From: Lithospermum erythrorhizon
Taxonomy: Eukaryota > Streptophyta > Magnoliopsida > Boraginales > Boraginaceae
Assembly: GCA_019722365.1 (NCBI GenBank)
Contig: JADFUC010000956.1
Coordinates: forward strand, 1 to 64,000
DNA length: 64,000 nt
Reading direction: 5' to 3'
The translations under genes were made by a program, and so were the position numbers. The notes under the pieces were generated by a model, which was given only the letters and a program-made list of their open reading frames with translations, was not told where the DNA came from and did no database searches. Position 1 is the first letter of the stretch, and each line of letters opens with the position of its first letter. Positions 1 to 12,767 of the stretch are shown here, one piece after another.

Positions 1-3000
1 TGATCCCACTACCCATAACACCCGCCAGATTCAAGCATTTCAAGTTTCTATATGATTAGACCGGTGCTTCTTTTTCTGAGCATGGGAGTGGTGTTTCGAT
101 AAAATCACTAAAGTGCTAATTTACACAAGCAGTTGGGGCTTAAATCCTATAATTCGAAATGATCTGTATATTCTTCTCTCGAGCCAAAGACAATGATACT
201 CGACATCCGGCGATGTTGAGGGAGCCATCTAGAGTTGGCTTACCATCACTCCAAGACCGATGGAAGTGGACTCATGTGGCCGATGTACTTAGACCTCGAT
301 CGAAGTATACTTCCATTAAATTACACCGATACATGTAGTTTCGGGCGAGGAGATTAGGTATTTGAGTGGATGATTCAGACGAGCATGGCCTGGGAATCGG
401 TGTTTGCGTGCGAAATAGAGGAGTCTGATTCAAGTAGGATGACGCGGTGTTGTGATGATTCTGGCCGAGCAAGGTTGCTCGCCAGTTGAACTAGTGTACT
501 TTGGCTATGCTTTTTGGGACAAATATGTCCGAATGGAGGAAACCCTTTGGGCGGTGGAGTTTTTCTTATTTTTTCTAGTTTGTCATGTATTGTGTTAATT
601 GGTGGACGCAGGCGCTGGTTTCATATGCTTTGTTTTTATCGCATCCCGTTTTTGCCATTTGTTCTTCACTGATGTATCGACATTGTCGTATGTCATGTTT
701 TAAACCATCCATCTTTGCTTTTGTGCTTATTAGCGGTACACATGAAGCTTATTTGTGGTTATATACTTAACGTGACGGGTAGGTTCTCAAAAAATATTTG
801 TCACGAAAGCTACTCCCAAAGGAGTCATAAGAGAAGTTGGTCAAGTGTTTCGTGTCACGACCACTCCTTGATGGGGATGGAGCAACTATTCAAGAGTCCA
901 TGTGATTCTTCACGCCGAGATTTTATTACCATATTTGGAAGAGGATCTCGAGGATCCTAGAAGATAGCTATGATTTGACGGAGCTTAAGGGCATGACTTT
1001 TAAATCAAGGAACATAAGATAATACTAAAAAATAAATATATATCAATCGCCATTTATTATTTGCAAGAAGCGAAAGCGATTCATTTACTAAAGCAAGATG
1101 GAAAAGTTTTCGTGTATAGAACATATTTGCTATAAACGTTGTATGTGCCTATACCATATTATGGCTTCATTTATGTATCACGAAGAGGCATTAAAAACAA
1201 GAGTGTATTCGTATATTATATCAAGAATAGATTGTAGAGGATTTTAGCCAGGTAGTTTAATGTACGAAGTGGCTACTACGAACTCCATTAGTTCTGTACA
1301 ACTATTCAGGATACCTGTTACAAATGGGCTACTCTAGTAAAAATTATCAGAGTTTACACATACTAGGGATAAGAGTTGTGAGCGAAGATAAGTGTTATAG
1401 CCGTGGGGACCCGAGCTATGCTATCTCAGATTGGAGTAGAATAGTATACAGAATGTGGGAGCATTCGACAAGACCCTATTTGTAATTTTGATCATATTAA
1501 ATCCTTCAATCGGGCAAACTACCTCCCGCACGAGGTGTTTTTGGCAATCGAACCGGGTTACCAAACCGTGTGCTTTTTACTTTTGAGTAGTTTACTTGTA
1601 CGCTTGTTTGGCCTTCGAAATAATACATTGTCTGGCTACATCATATTCGGGTAGATTACACAATTTCACTCCTTAATTACATATATGTGACATATGCTAT
1701 ATTAGTCACGAAATATAAGCTTAGATGACATTTTCTTGTTAAGCTATAAATGAAGTCATGAAGCTGAGAATAAAATCTATGATAGATTAACTTCTATGAT
1801 AGATGGTTCTATTGAGTATGCACTTTGTTAGAGGTCCTGCTCCCACAATTAAGGACCCCTGCGTGATCGAGAGTGGTTCAATTTATATTATATGGTAATT
1901 TTGACTATTTAAGCATAGTGGGCCAGGATTCACCGTATGCCATGTCAAGACTAATGTTGTCTATCACGACTACGACATAAATACTAAATTCCTTACAATA
2001 TGAATGGTGGAGTTTTACTAAAGGTATTTTAAAGTAGTCTGGGAATACGCTTTTGTAGCAACTTTAAGTAAATAGAGGAACATAGTTCTATGGAATGGAT
2101 CACTTATTGATCTTCTACCTACAACCTGAATTGATGTTGTCACGATGCTTGTCTTATGAACACCATTAGCCAAGAATTTATCAAGAATGGGGACGGTACC
2201 GCATATACCGGAGAGTAAACTAAAGCAGCTTGACTCAGATTATAAAAATTGCTTCTACCAACTTGTATCATTGATAATGTTATTATAGAATATGCATTTA
2301 ATAAGATAAAATGTTTTAACACACCTTTAGTCAGGTTCTACCACAAAACCCGGAGAAGTCAATAGAAATAAATGAGTTTTTGTCCTTGTTACACCTTAAC
2401 TAGTGGGTATTTCCGAGAGGAAACTCTCACCTCGTGATGGTAATAAACACAGCTTAAAGCAAAAAGCTTGTGGCAAAAATTCTTAAACCTGCTTTTGCAC
2501 ACAACTATACGCGATTATACCATTATAATTTTAGCCATCACGATTTTACGGTCGGTAGATCGAGTAAACGGATGCAAAGTCTACTTGCAAGTAGTATTTT
2601 GGGTTATGATATGATTGAAATTACCTTCCAAATTTTACATGTTTTAAAAAGACCTAAGAGTTAATGCAAAGCTTAAAGATTCCACGCCGACTGGAAAGCA
2701 ACCATCTTCGGAGTTGATATATTCTTTCCTATTATTAAATCGGAAGCTTGATTTCAAGAGATCAAGAAGAAACCGAATGATGCAAGGTTCAAGGGGAGCA
2801 AGTCTATTTACTTTAGAATAAGTTAAGCAATTGATTGAACAAAGGGTCTTTATTTACATTCTGAATTGTTAACTACATTAGCGAATGGTAATTCATTCAA
2901 ATAGTAATGTATCATTTCACGCCTATTGAAATAATAAAATCCTGCAAGTATGTAGTTTCTAGAGAGGCAACCTGTAAGCATTGGCAACTCTTCAAGTCTA

Positions 3001-3573
3001 GGAAACATAAGATAGCTTACTCAATCGATGTCGATAGTTTTGGGCAACTAGCATTCGATGACCAAGATAGTTGATTAACTTATAACTCAATTTTATTGGA
3101 TCAAGCGAGAGTCAGAAGTCCGATCAACCTTATGGCCATCGCCTATAATTTGAGGAGCTTCGTGGATTTGACTCGCCTATGAAAAACTCATAAAAAAAGA
3201 TATGTGGCTTATCTCGGGGAAACCCCATGGATGTTTCTTTTCTTTATTAGTCAAGTGAAGTTTAAGTCAATTCTTAGACCTCGCTGTATATAACTACTTA
3301 TGTTATATGAGTTGCGTGTTTGACTATGTCAAACGCCCCGCTTTAAGCTAGATTATAACGACATATGTCAAGTGACACAGCCGAGTATAGCAAAGAGGTA
3401 TAGATATATTATAAGGGATTTATCCATCCTTAATACACAAGTAGATCTCGCACTCCTCCCAATGACTTGTGGACTGACAGTTTACGGGACGCCATAGTAC
3501 CGATTCAGCCTCAAATGAGTAAAGCAAAGCTCGCAAGTGGTTTCATGGACACCCTTCTCTTATGTTGTTAGTC
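1..3573. other. Unidentified degenerate, repeat-like DNA
   Basis: No coding frame longer than about 107 codons is open here and none of the short frames resembles a protein I recognise. There is no obvious LTR boundary, PBS or polypurine tract. Base composition and dense stop codons resemble the decayed retroelement DNA to the right. It ends where an LTR-type terminus begins. It may be the interior of an older element into which the LTRs inserted, but that is inference. Confidence 0.4.
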
Positions 3574-4689
3574 TGTAATAACCCTGCCCGGTTATTCTAT
3601 ACTACTATTAATCAGAAATTTATTTGTTGGAGCCGAATTACATTTATAATTGCGTAGTAAATTGGGATAATTCGAAAGTTAAGTTAGATCGTTAAGCCGC
3701 CGGGATAACCGATTCACTTGAATTTGGCAAGCAAACTCCCCTGCGGCTAATTTCCAAGACTTTAAGGGCTAAGTAACTAATGATTCTATCTCTTTTATCT
3801 ACTACTAAATTACTGAAAACACAAAGAAACAGCCCTCCCTCCCATTCTCGAGATTTCGGCCGAGACTTCTATGAAAGCAAACAAGAAAATTTTTCTCTCC
3901 CATTTCTTCACTTTGTTGCTGCCAAGATCCCCTGGTTGATTTATTTAAGGCTTCCCTTACTCATCTTTTCCCTTTGGCAAATTCTGAGGTATGAAGATAG
4001 AGTTTGAGTTGAATTTTTATGTTTGACTTTGGCATAACTCAATTTTATGATGTTTTAAGTCTGTTATGGGTGCTACATGTATATGGGCTTATAATTCATG
4101 ATTTGTGGTAGTCGTTTTGAGGATGTTCGGTGACGGCTGACTTTTCTAGTTAGAGTTGACTTATTGTTGATATTTTTATAAGACTTTAAATGTGAGCTTT
4201 AATCGGGACCTTATTATAGCGTTATCAGAAGGTTAGAATCAGAATTAAAATTGAATTAAAAGGGTTAGCCGGTAGCCATTTGTGTTGAGTCAGAATTGGA
4301 TATTTTGGAGTATGTGTTGTTAATTATGGACTCTGAAGTTGACTAGAAATGACTTATGTTTTGATGGAAATGTTAAAGGCAGTGGGAATGGGAAAACCAT
4401 TGGCCGAGTCCGGCCGGGTTATTATTTCGTTGTTTTATCCGCCATCAGAGACCGCTTAGAAATCGCTCCACCAAGAGTTGGTTGTGTATCCTCTAGAACG
4501 CAAAGATAGCAGCAAAATGGTTTTGATTATACTTTCTCGCTTTTGTTAGGCGCTGATCGTGGAAAGCGGGTACATCGTGATTGTGTTTTCATGGAGTGTT
4601 TTGGTAGCTAGCAGAGCGCAGTAATTTCTATTCCCTATGCTACTTTTACGATTTTATTTTAAATTTATGGAATGTCATTGTGGAAGGAC

Positions 4690-4830
4690 AGTGTGGAGAA
4701 TGATATACATGTCATTGTGGTGTTTACGTGAGAATGGTATACATGTCATTGCGGGTACGATTATGCGAGAATGGTATACATGTCATCAGGTATGATTACG
4801 TGAGAACGGTATACGTAATTGTTGTATGAT
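4690..4830 (+). repeat. Short tandem repeats with GTATACATGTCATT core
   Basis: Three to four units of roughly 35-40 bp share the core GAGAATGGTATACATGTCATT and vary by small indels. Equivalent blocks occur at the same relative place in the other LTR copies, for example 7190-7320 and 10585-10660. They are internal LTR repeats. The core contains the palindrome GTATAC. Confidence 0.65.
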
Positions 4831-5224
4831 TGCGCGATGCATTGCGGAGCCATGTTGCGATTATAAGGATTGTATTTTTTGTGCGTTGAAGATTTGCTTG
4901 AGTGTAAGTACAGCTTGAACTCCCATCTTGTTTCATTTCTCGTGGCCTCGAAGCCAAAGATCAAGTAGGCTTCTCCGGCCTTGTCGGCACTGCTAGAGCT
5001 TCGTGGCCTGGCCGGGCACTTTACGATTGCGGCCTCTACGGGCGTAGTGACCAATTTATGGTCATGATGTTTTAGCCGCGGCATGGATATTGTTTGGGAG
5101 TTAGTAGTTGGTTATCGAGAGGCGCCGTTGGAGCATGCTGCGACTCGAGGTGACTTAAGTATTTGGATACGACTCATAGTTGATGATTAAGGATTAGGCG
5201 ACTCTCTTCCTTGCGTGATATGTG

Positions 5225-5460
5225 ATGCTATTGGCCTTATACTACTTCTGTATAAGAGCGGCGACTTTTGATCACTCTGTCAGGTTCATTGTCGGTGTGG
5301 CCTTACCACGGTATAATAAGGGTTGGCCTTATACTGCATAAGTTATCGCATGAAGTCTTTATGATCACTTTCATAAGGCATTGTCGGGCGTGGCCTGCAT
5401 TAATGATATAAGGTTTGGCCTCTTTATACTTCTGCAGATAAGAGCGGTGTTTATTAGCGA
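5225..5460 (+). repeat. Hairpin repeat array in LTR copy 1
   Basis: Repeated imperfect units of the form GCCTTATAC-loop-GTATAAG are seen; each can fold on itself through TTATAC/GTATAA. They alternate with a second repeated phrase around ATGATCACTTTGTCA. The same composite array is found in every LTR of this family in the window. Confidence 0.65.
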
Positions 5461-5769
5461 TTTGGATCCATTCCCCGCAGTGTAGATGGATCATACAGCT
5501 TATTTATAGGTGGTATACTCTGTGATATACGAGAGATGTAAGGTGATTTACTGTAGTTATACTGCTGGCTGAAGTCTCTATGATTTTTATCTCTGGTGCT
5601 TGTGTGTCTTTTATCAGACCTTCTATTATATCTTAACATGTTGTTCGAGACCTTCTTTGGAATCTTATTATGACTAGAGTTATGTCAGGTGTATTTTCGA
5701 TGCTTATTGCTAGGGAATTCAATGGAGGCTTGTGGAAAGCATTGTTGGGGATTTTCGTCGCTTATTACC

Positions 5770-5990
5770 TGTAATAGTATACTACTTGCCTCGGTGGAGT
5801 ATTTCGAGGAGAAATAAAAAATTTCGGTTAGTCGATAACACAACAAATCGGCCGGTTGAAGTACATTTAATAACCCGTCTGCATCAATATTATTAAATGG
5901 TATACTACCGTGGAGTATTTCCCCGAGGAAAAAATTTTGAAATTGAATAGTCGAATACAGCGAATCGGTCGGTTGGTAGTATATTTCGGT
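5770..5990 (+). repeat. Local tandem duplication of the LTR head
   Basis: The motif GTATACTAC, then GGAGTATTTC, then GAGGA, then CGGTCGGTTG-like sequence occurs at about 5777-5870 and again at about 5900-5985. Copy 4 (14705-14800) has this head only once, so copy 2 has a private duplication of about 120 bp. Confidence 0.55.
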
Positions 5991-7189
5991 TTTGAGAATT
6001 TTAAAGTTGTAATCGAATGGTAATGATATTATTTGGGTGGTAATATAATTTGAGTATATAAATGTTAATGTTTGGAAGTTGATTGTCGAGTTAAGTTAAA
6101 ACGAGAAGTATCGATTGAATTAAACGATCGGGTTTCACACCACTTAAATGAGCCAACCCATTTAAGCCCATAAATGGACCCAAGGCCCAAAAGAGGCTCA
6201 TTTTCTTCTCCAAAGTGAGGCGACCCAAATGATGCTCTTTCTCCTCTTTGATTTTCTTTCTTTTGATTTCTCTTCCGCCTTAAGTAGCTGACCTCAAATT
6301 TTCGGAGTAGCTTTCGCCTTACTCATCCTCACAAGCTAGTAAAAAAGGTCTGATCTGTTATATTTTGTGAGATCTCCGAGTTGACTTTTTGGATTTTGAA
6401 TTTTATTGCTCCAATTGATTCTTTCGGGTTCTAAAATTGCTATTCTTGAAGTTATATCATGTTAAACGTGAATTTTGACTTTTTTGTGGTCAAGTACTTT
6501 TTTCTCGAATTTGGGTTCACTTCGCTTTTATGAGATATTATTGAATATAATTGTTGTTTAGGCTTAGATTATAATCTAAGAGTCAGGGATAATGACTATA
6601 TTTGGGGTAGAAAGTGTCATATAGCTGAGTTGACTTTCGAAAGTTGATTTTAGTTGACTTTTTTCTAAAACGTTGTTGAGAGTATAAATATGTTAGTGGA
6701 CCTTCATTGTGATTGTTTTGAGGTGAAATTTTGATTTATAAGTTATTGGAGGAATACATGTTGAAATCAATTTTATTAGATTTTGAGTAGTAAACGTACT
6801 GGATTGGAAGTACCGTTAGAACGTATTGATTAGTTGGAAAAGTTGATATTTTGGGTCGATTGAAATTGGTTAATAATGTTGGGTATTTTGGTTAAGGTGT
6901 CATCGACAGGATTCGTCGGAGAAGAAATTGCCATTTTAATAGTTCAACATAATTAGCCATTTATACTTAAGCTGCCAATTTGTAACTAAATGGGTCGAAA
7001 GTCGTGAATTTAATTAAGATAAGGTTAAATTGTTGCAGTAGTAATTGTAATTTCGGTATTTTGATTAGACGGGAACGCTAAAAATTTGGATCGATTAGGG
7101 CGGACGCTTATCAAGCGAGCTGGCGCGAAAATTTATCTCACGCATTACTTTACGTACTTACTTTAAAATTAAAGGCCCTTGTAATATAA

Positions 7190-7320
7190 TTTAGTGTGAA
7201 TGGTGTACATGTCTCGTAATATAATTATGTGTGAACGGTGTACATGTCCTCAGAATATAATTATGCGCGAACGGTGTACATGTCTCGCTGAGCATTACGT
7301 GAGAAACGGTATACATGAAT
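7190..7320 (+). repeat. Tandem GGTGTACATGTC repeats in LTR copy 2
   Basis: Four units of about 40 bp contain ACGGTGTACATGTC or the variant ACGGTATACATG. The position matches that of the repeats at 4690-4830 in copy 1. Confidence 0.65.
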
Positions 7321-7689
7321 GGTGGTACGACATGTGGTTAAGCAATATGATTGAGGGGACTCTCTATTGAAAGATTAAGACTGGCCGAGGTGGGTGATGG
7401 CTGAACTCCCCCACTTATATTACTCTGTTTCCGCGGCCTTTGGCCGGCAATTTTGTACTTCCTTGTACTGGCTGCACTTTTGGGATTTACGTACCACGGG
7501 CGGTTGTGATCAAGACATTGTGTGCCGTTTTAGTCAGGTGCTTTAATGTTGTTGGGAGTAAAGTAGTTGGTTGGTTGAGACGTGTCGGCCGGAGTTATGT
7601 ATGAATTTCGAGACTTGAGACAGATACGACCATAGTCGGGATGATTGGGGAGTTAAAGCGACCTCCTTCCTCGGCAGATATGTGACGCC

Positions 7690-8000
7690 GGTGTGCCTTA
7701 TACTACGTGTATAAGCGCGTTTGCCTTATACTCATGTGTATAAGCCGCGTGCCTTATAACATGTAGAGGCTGCCGGGGTTTGCCTTATACCACAAGCAGA
7801 TAAGCGGTTTGCCTTATACTTTGGAAGGTATGCTGGGCGCGCGCTTTATACTATGTGTGGCGTTTTGTGTGCCTTATACTTTGTGTATCGCGATGTGTTT
7901 TATACTTTGTGTATAAGCGCGTGTCTTATACTTTGTGTATGAGTGCGATGCGGTTTTATACTTTGTGTATAAGTGCTTTTGGCCTTATATCGCGATATAA
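7690..8000 (+). repeat. Hairpin repeat array in LTR copy 2, about 11 units
   Basis: About eleven units with a period of about 28 bp carry variants of CCTTATACTTTGTGTATAAG followed by CGCG or TGCG. Most units are near-palindromic (TTATAC against GTATAA). The array ends near 8000, some 20 bp before the conserved CGCAGTAGACGA site. It has the most homogeneous units of all copies. Confidence 0.75.
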
Positions 8001-9412
8001 GCTGCTGGGTGATTATCGACAGTCCATTCTCGCAGTAGACGATTGAGCATATGCATTATTGTAGGTTGGTATACCGTGGGATGCGAGATAGAGGTCACGA
8101 CTCAGAGTTTTAGCCGCTAAGCTGAAGCCCTTTTTGATTTCTTTCTAATTGCGCGCTACTGAACCTTTCTATTATATCATGTAAAAAGAACCATCCGCTT
8201 GTCGCTACCGCCAAGGCTTTGACGTGGTACTTCATTTTCGTATTTTAGCCTTGTCGGCAAATCATTTTGTATTCGCCAGATACTAAGATTACCACAGCCA
8301 GCCTAAGATACCGCCTTTTGTAGAGATATGTTATATATATATATTAAGTGGTTAATGGACGAGATACCTTTTGAATGAGAACTCCAGTACGTAAATTATA
8401 AAAACCGAAGTTTTATGCTAATCTGGCCGATGATGTTGATGATATTTGCTATACGGTGGAAAACTGTATCTAAAACCGTGGTTAGAATATAAGTTCTGAT
8501 CTAACCACGACGCTGATACCATTGAGGTAAATAAGTTCCGTATACTAAATGGAGAATTTGGGAAGATAATTTTGTTCTTAGGTTATCTTGATTTAAGACA
8601 TATATTGCTCAGTTATATTAAGAAAATGAAATGATTTGGAGGGTCTTATGAGGAACATTTAGAAGTCATAGAGTATTTATTTAATTTATTAATCGAGTAG
8701 CACTTTAAGGTGAACTAAAGGTGAAGCCGAGTGGTGTAGGTCAATCGAAGTGAACAGTTTCGAGGATATATGCTCGAGTTGGCTGTGATATCAAAGGTTG
8801 GATATTATATCGAATTTTCTATACTTACGAAAGATAACCAATGGGGAAGACATCTCCGCGACCAAGCGCGCATCAGGAGGAGGTTGTTGACGGGTGTGGG
8901 TTTATCTAAGTTTGAAAGTCATTATAAGATTTAAATTGTTGTAAGTAACATATGAATATAACTCTTGGGGTATATAGTCCTTAATAGGTGAGGGATTTAA
9001 ATTATTTTTATTTGTACGATAAGGTAGGTTAACTTCGTGGCATTTATTTTTCTACCCGCCTACGCCAGTTGCTGCGGATGACCGTAGATGCGTTGATCGA
9101 AAGTAGTCGCACTGCCGAAGATGGCGACGGTGGCTTCAAGACTTCAAATACTTTTATCTTCTTGAAGTTTTGTTGATAAAATAACAATTATCAAGGTTCT
9201 GTCAGAAACAAGAGTTTAATATTACATTATCACTCTTCGCTTGTTGTATTGTTGTATTGTTATTAGTTCAAATTCGATGGACGAAGTTGTATTGTTTTAT
9301 TTATGATGTTAAATAAAATCATTTTTAATCGTTATCCATCGCTAGCGACTTGACATAAAAAGTCACGACGGGCCCCAACCTCGTGAGCCTCTACCTTATG
9401 GTCGCTACAATT

Positions 9413-9423
9413 TCTGCATTGAG
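9413..9423 (+). promoter_or_regulatory. Degraded primer-binding site after LTR copy 2
   Basis: TTCTGCATTGAG follows the LTR end GGTCGCTACA by a few bases. It aligns with the better preserved TGGCATCGTGAGC behind copy 3, itself a decayed version of the plant initiator-Met primer site TGGTATCAGAGC. It is broken off at once by LTR copy 3. Confidence 0.4.
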
Positions 9424-12400
9424 AATTTTAAAGTTTTAGTCTGATGGAAATGGTATTATTTGGGTGTAATATAATTTGAGCGTAGAAATGTTAATGTTTG
9501 GAAGTTGGGTTGTCGTAGATAAGTTAAACGAGAAGACGGTCGAATTAAAACGATCGGGATTTCACCACATAAAACCATTGGGCCAATCCATTAACCCATA
9601 AACCAACCAAGGCCCAAGAAGAAAAAACCCATCTCCCTTCCCCTCTTCCTCGGCAGACGCGACAGCTTCTCCTTTTATTTTTCTTTCCATTTCTCCTCCA
9701 TCTCGAAGTTTTGACCTCGAATTTCTTGGAGAGTTTCTCCTCATCATCCTCTTCGATTCAAGGTAAAAAAGGCCTGATCTTTTTTGAGTATTTCAGAGTT
9801 TCTTGTGAGTTGACTTTTTGTATTTTTGATTTTTATTGCTAGCAACGATTCAGGCCTTTAAATTAGTTGTTTTGAAGTTAAAGTTGTGTGTTTGACGATT
9901 TTGATGTTTTGAGATAAAGTGACTTTTTATGATTGAAGTGAGTTTTTGAGTTTTGGGGATTAAAATGGTATAGGAAATTTTTCACCTGCCTAGATCATGT
10001 ATCGAAGGATAATACTTGATTACGGAATTGAAATGCGGCTGGTATTGACTTTCGCTTGACTTTTTAAGAAAAAAATGTAAATATGTTAAAGTATGTTGTT
10101 GGAGATTAATATAGTTGTTTCTGGGAATGAATTTAGTTGGAGAATTAGCTTTAGTTTTACAATATCGAGGTATTATGTTGAAATTAGTTTAGTAGGCCGG
10201 TAGTAATTGATTGAGGATAAAGGTTGTTGGGAATGGCTATGAAGGAAAAGTTGAATGGCTAATTTGAAATTGGTTTAAAACGTTAGTATTTTGCTATGTG
10301 TCAGCCGATTATAGAATTTAGTCTGGAGAGTTGGAAATTTGTCAATTTAATTGTCACGAAATAAAATTAGCCACTATACTTAAGTTATCAATTATGACTA
10401 AATGGGTTGAAAAATCTCGTGAACTAACAAGATATGGCTAAAATTGTCAGTGAAAGAGTAATTATATTTTCGGGTGATTGACAGACACGAACGCTGGTTA
10501 TTAATTTTGATCTATTGTATGACGCTTCTTATCATAAGTAGTACTTATCTCACGGGTGCTACATTAATGCTCTTACTTAAATGGTGTGAAATATGTCATT
10601 GCGGGTATGATTAAGCGTGAGAAATAGTATATTTGTCATTAAAGCGACGACGCGGATTCATTCAAGCAGCAATGATATGATTATACGACCAGATTTTGGC
10701 CATTTGTTTGAGGTAAAGTGAATAGCTGAACTCTCAATTTACGTTTGTGTTTTAGCCTTGTCAAATTTCTTTTATTTCTCGCGGCCTCTGTCGGCAGCTT
10801 CGATTGATTTATGATCGCGATGTTTTAGCTGTGCTTTGACGCTGTCGGCGTGTATTTGGTCACGGAGGCGCCGTTGAGCATGTGACTTTAAGGTGACTCG
10901 AGTATTGGTGGATGCACCCCATAGTCGATGATTGTGAAGCCAGTGGACTCTCCTTCCTTGTCGGATATGTGACGCTATTGGCCTTATAATTACCGTATAA
11001 GAGCGGTAATGACTCTTTACGATCACTTTGTCATGATTGTCGTGTGGTCTTTATACTTAGCGTAAGCTGCCATTTTACCAAGATAAGAGCTGCATGAGTC
11101 TTATGATCACTTTGTTGCAGATTGTTTCATGCGTTTTATACTTAAAGCAGAGGTTAGCGGTTTAGCCTTTATACTTCGTATAAGAGCGTATGACTCTATG
11201 ATTACTTTGTCAGGCGCATTGTCGGGCGTGGGCCTTATACTCACGGTATAAGCAGTGCGTTGGCCTTATACTTCGGTATAAGAGCGGTGTTTATGAAGGA
11301 CGTCCATTCCCGCAGTAGACGGATCGGTTATGCGCATTAGAGGTTGGTATAGTTGTGAGATATGAGAGATAGATGGTTTGATGACTAGAAAGAGTAAATA
11401 AGCAGCCTCCTGATTTTATTCCTGGGTGACGGTAAAAGCCATTGAGACTTGTGTTATATGTCGGATGTGTTGTTTTTAAATTTTCTATGGTGTTTTTATG
11501 ACTATTTTAAGCGACTCATTTATTGGTTATGGATATTGGCAACATAATACTAGATGTCATATTGATGAAATTATGTCGAATTAGGTTCTCGTTGATTATT
11601 GATAATATTAATGATTTTCTTGTGGATACTAGGTTGTATTAATCATACATCCTTTGGGTTAAAAAGTTGAGTTGGTTAATGGTTGAGATAACTTTTGAAT
11701 GAGGGTATTAGGTATAAAAAATAATAAACCCGACGCTACGAAAATCTATGTGGTTTATGTCAGCGAGAATATTTATATATATTGAAAGTTGGATTCAAAC
11801 GCTAAGTAGTGTATAAGTTATGATCTAACCACGACGCCGATACCATTGAGGTGAATAAGTTCAGACTAAATGAAGACAGATAACTCCGTACTTAAGCATA
11901 TTCTCGATTTTAAGGATAGACGCTATTTCACTTGTATTTAAAATTAATGAAACATCTGGAGGTTCCCTTGATAAAACATTTAGATGCTCATGGAGGCGGT
12001 GATGGACTTATAATTTGGCAGCACTTTAAGGTGGAACTAAAGATAAGTGGGTTGAGTCAGACGCTGAAAGTACAGGATGCCAGATATATGTTCGAAAGCA
12101 GCATGTTTGAAGTATTATGTCGGGAATTTAGCTTAGTACTTTTAAGAAAGAAAATGTATAGATATCTCATGTGATTAAGGTGTACCGAGTAAGTTGTTGA
12201 CGTGGTGTGGATTATTTTGAAAGTAGTTTGAAAGCCATTAAAAGATTTATCTTGTCGGCAGGGAGCATATAAAATATAACTCTCTGGGAGGCGGATAGTC
12301 GCAACAGTGGTATCTGAATTATCTTTGTTTCGTGTGAGTAAAGAGGTTAACTTCTATGATATTTGTATTCACTCACTTTTAGCCGACTCTATTTCCCTAA

Positions 12401-12750
12401 TGGCGTTTTATGCCTACCGACGACCGAGATGCTTGGCCGAGTAGCTGCCAGACCATGAGGCGGCGATGGTGGCTTCGGGGCACTTCAACAAATATACTTA
12501 TATTTCTTTTTGAGCCATAAAATGTGAATAATTATTGTTGTCTTCGCTTGTAAAACCCATTGTCTACGTCAGATTTGTATTATTATTTTCATTATTGTGA
12601 ATATTAAGTTAGTTCAATTCGATGGATTTAGTTGTAATATTTTGATTATCACGTTAATCACGCTATTATTTATCGCTATCCATCATCAGTGACTCGTTTA
12701 TCTGTGTTTATGACGGTCCCAACTCGTGGGGCCCACCAAGGGTCGCTATA
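9424..12750 (+). mobile_element. 5' LTR of the deleted chromovirus (copy 3)
   Basis: It is collinear with copies 2 and 4, including the motif AACGATCGGGATTTCACCAC near 9550, the hairpin array at 10975-11290, CGCAGTAGACGGATCGGTTA near 11310, ATCTAACCACGACGCCGATA near 11823, and the end GGTCGCTATA. It begins within the sequence TTGAGAATTTTAAAG, which lies about 250 bp inside copy 2, so its head is missing. Primer-binding sequence follows, identifying it as a 5' LTR. Confidence 0.7.
10975..11290 (+). repeat. Hairpin repeat array in LTR copy 3
   Basis: Units of GGCCTTATACTNCGGTATAAGAGCG alternate with GACTCTNTATGATCACTTTGTCA. This two-phrase pattern resembles copies 1 and 4 more than the uniform array in copy 2. 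Confidence 0.65.
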
Positions 12751-12754
12751 ATTT

Positions 12755-12767
12755 TGGCATCGTGAGC
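12755..12767 (+). promoter_or_regulatory. tRNA primer-binding site (initiator Met type)
   Basis: TGGCATCGTGAGC lies four bases after the LTR end and matches TGGTATCAGAGC with small changes. That sequence is complementary to the 3' end of plant initiator tRNA-Met, the usual primer of Ty3/gypsy chromoviruses. It fixes the element's orientation as plus. Confidence 0.6.

Larger units (their letters stand above)
3574..5730 (+). mobile_element. Ty3/gypsy LTR, subfamily B, 3'-truncated (copy 1)
   Basis: The block starts with an LTR-like terminus (TGTAATAACCCTGCCCGG). It is collinear over about 2 kb with the reverse complement of the LTR at 57800-60396. Shared landmarks are an early stretch around 3600-4050, tandem repeats near 4690-4830, the hairpin array near 5225-5460 and a sequence around 5630-5680 (AACATGTTGTTCGAGACC). 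The subfamily B copy on the minus strand is about 2.6 kb, so this copy lacks its last 0.4-0.5 kb, where copy 2 begins. No PPT or PBS of its own is visible, so it is a solo or broken LTR. Confidence 0.65.
5735..9409 (+). mobile_element. Ty3/gypsy chromovirus LTR, subfamily A (copy 2)
   Basis: This segment of about 3.65 kb aligns block by block with 9424-12750 and 14681-18336. Shared blocks are the head with AATAGTATACTA, a pyrimidine-rich tract near 6180-6300, internal repeats at 7190-7320, the hairpin array at 7690-8000, a CGCAGTAGACGA site near 8025, a block with ATCTAACCACGACGCTGATA near 8500, and the end GGTCGCTACA. The reverse complement of the terminus at 57800 (TGTAACGACC) supports this as the LTR 3' end. 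It contains no coding capacity. It is followed directly by a degraded primer-binding site. Confidence 0.75.

Noticed and set aside
4761..5084. 107-codon minus-strand frame
   Set aside because: It lies in LTR copy 1, is not kept in the other LTR copies, and shows no domain.
7690..8000. Regularly spaced 28-bp repeats resembling a CRISPR array
   Set aside because: There are no unique spacers of constant length; the repeats are near-contiguous and palindromic, lie in an LTR, and recur in every LTR copy of a plant retroelement.
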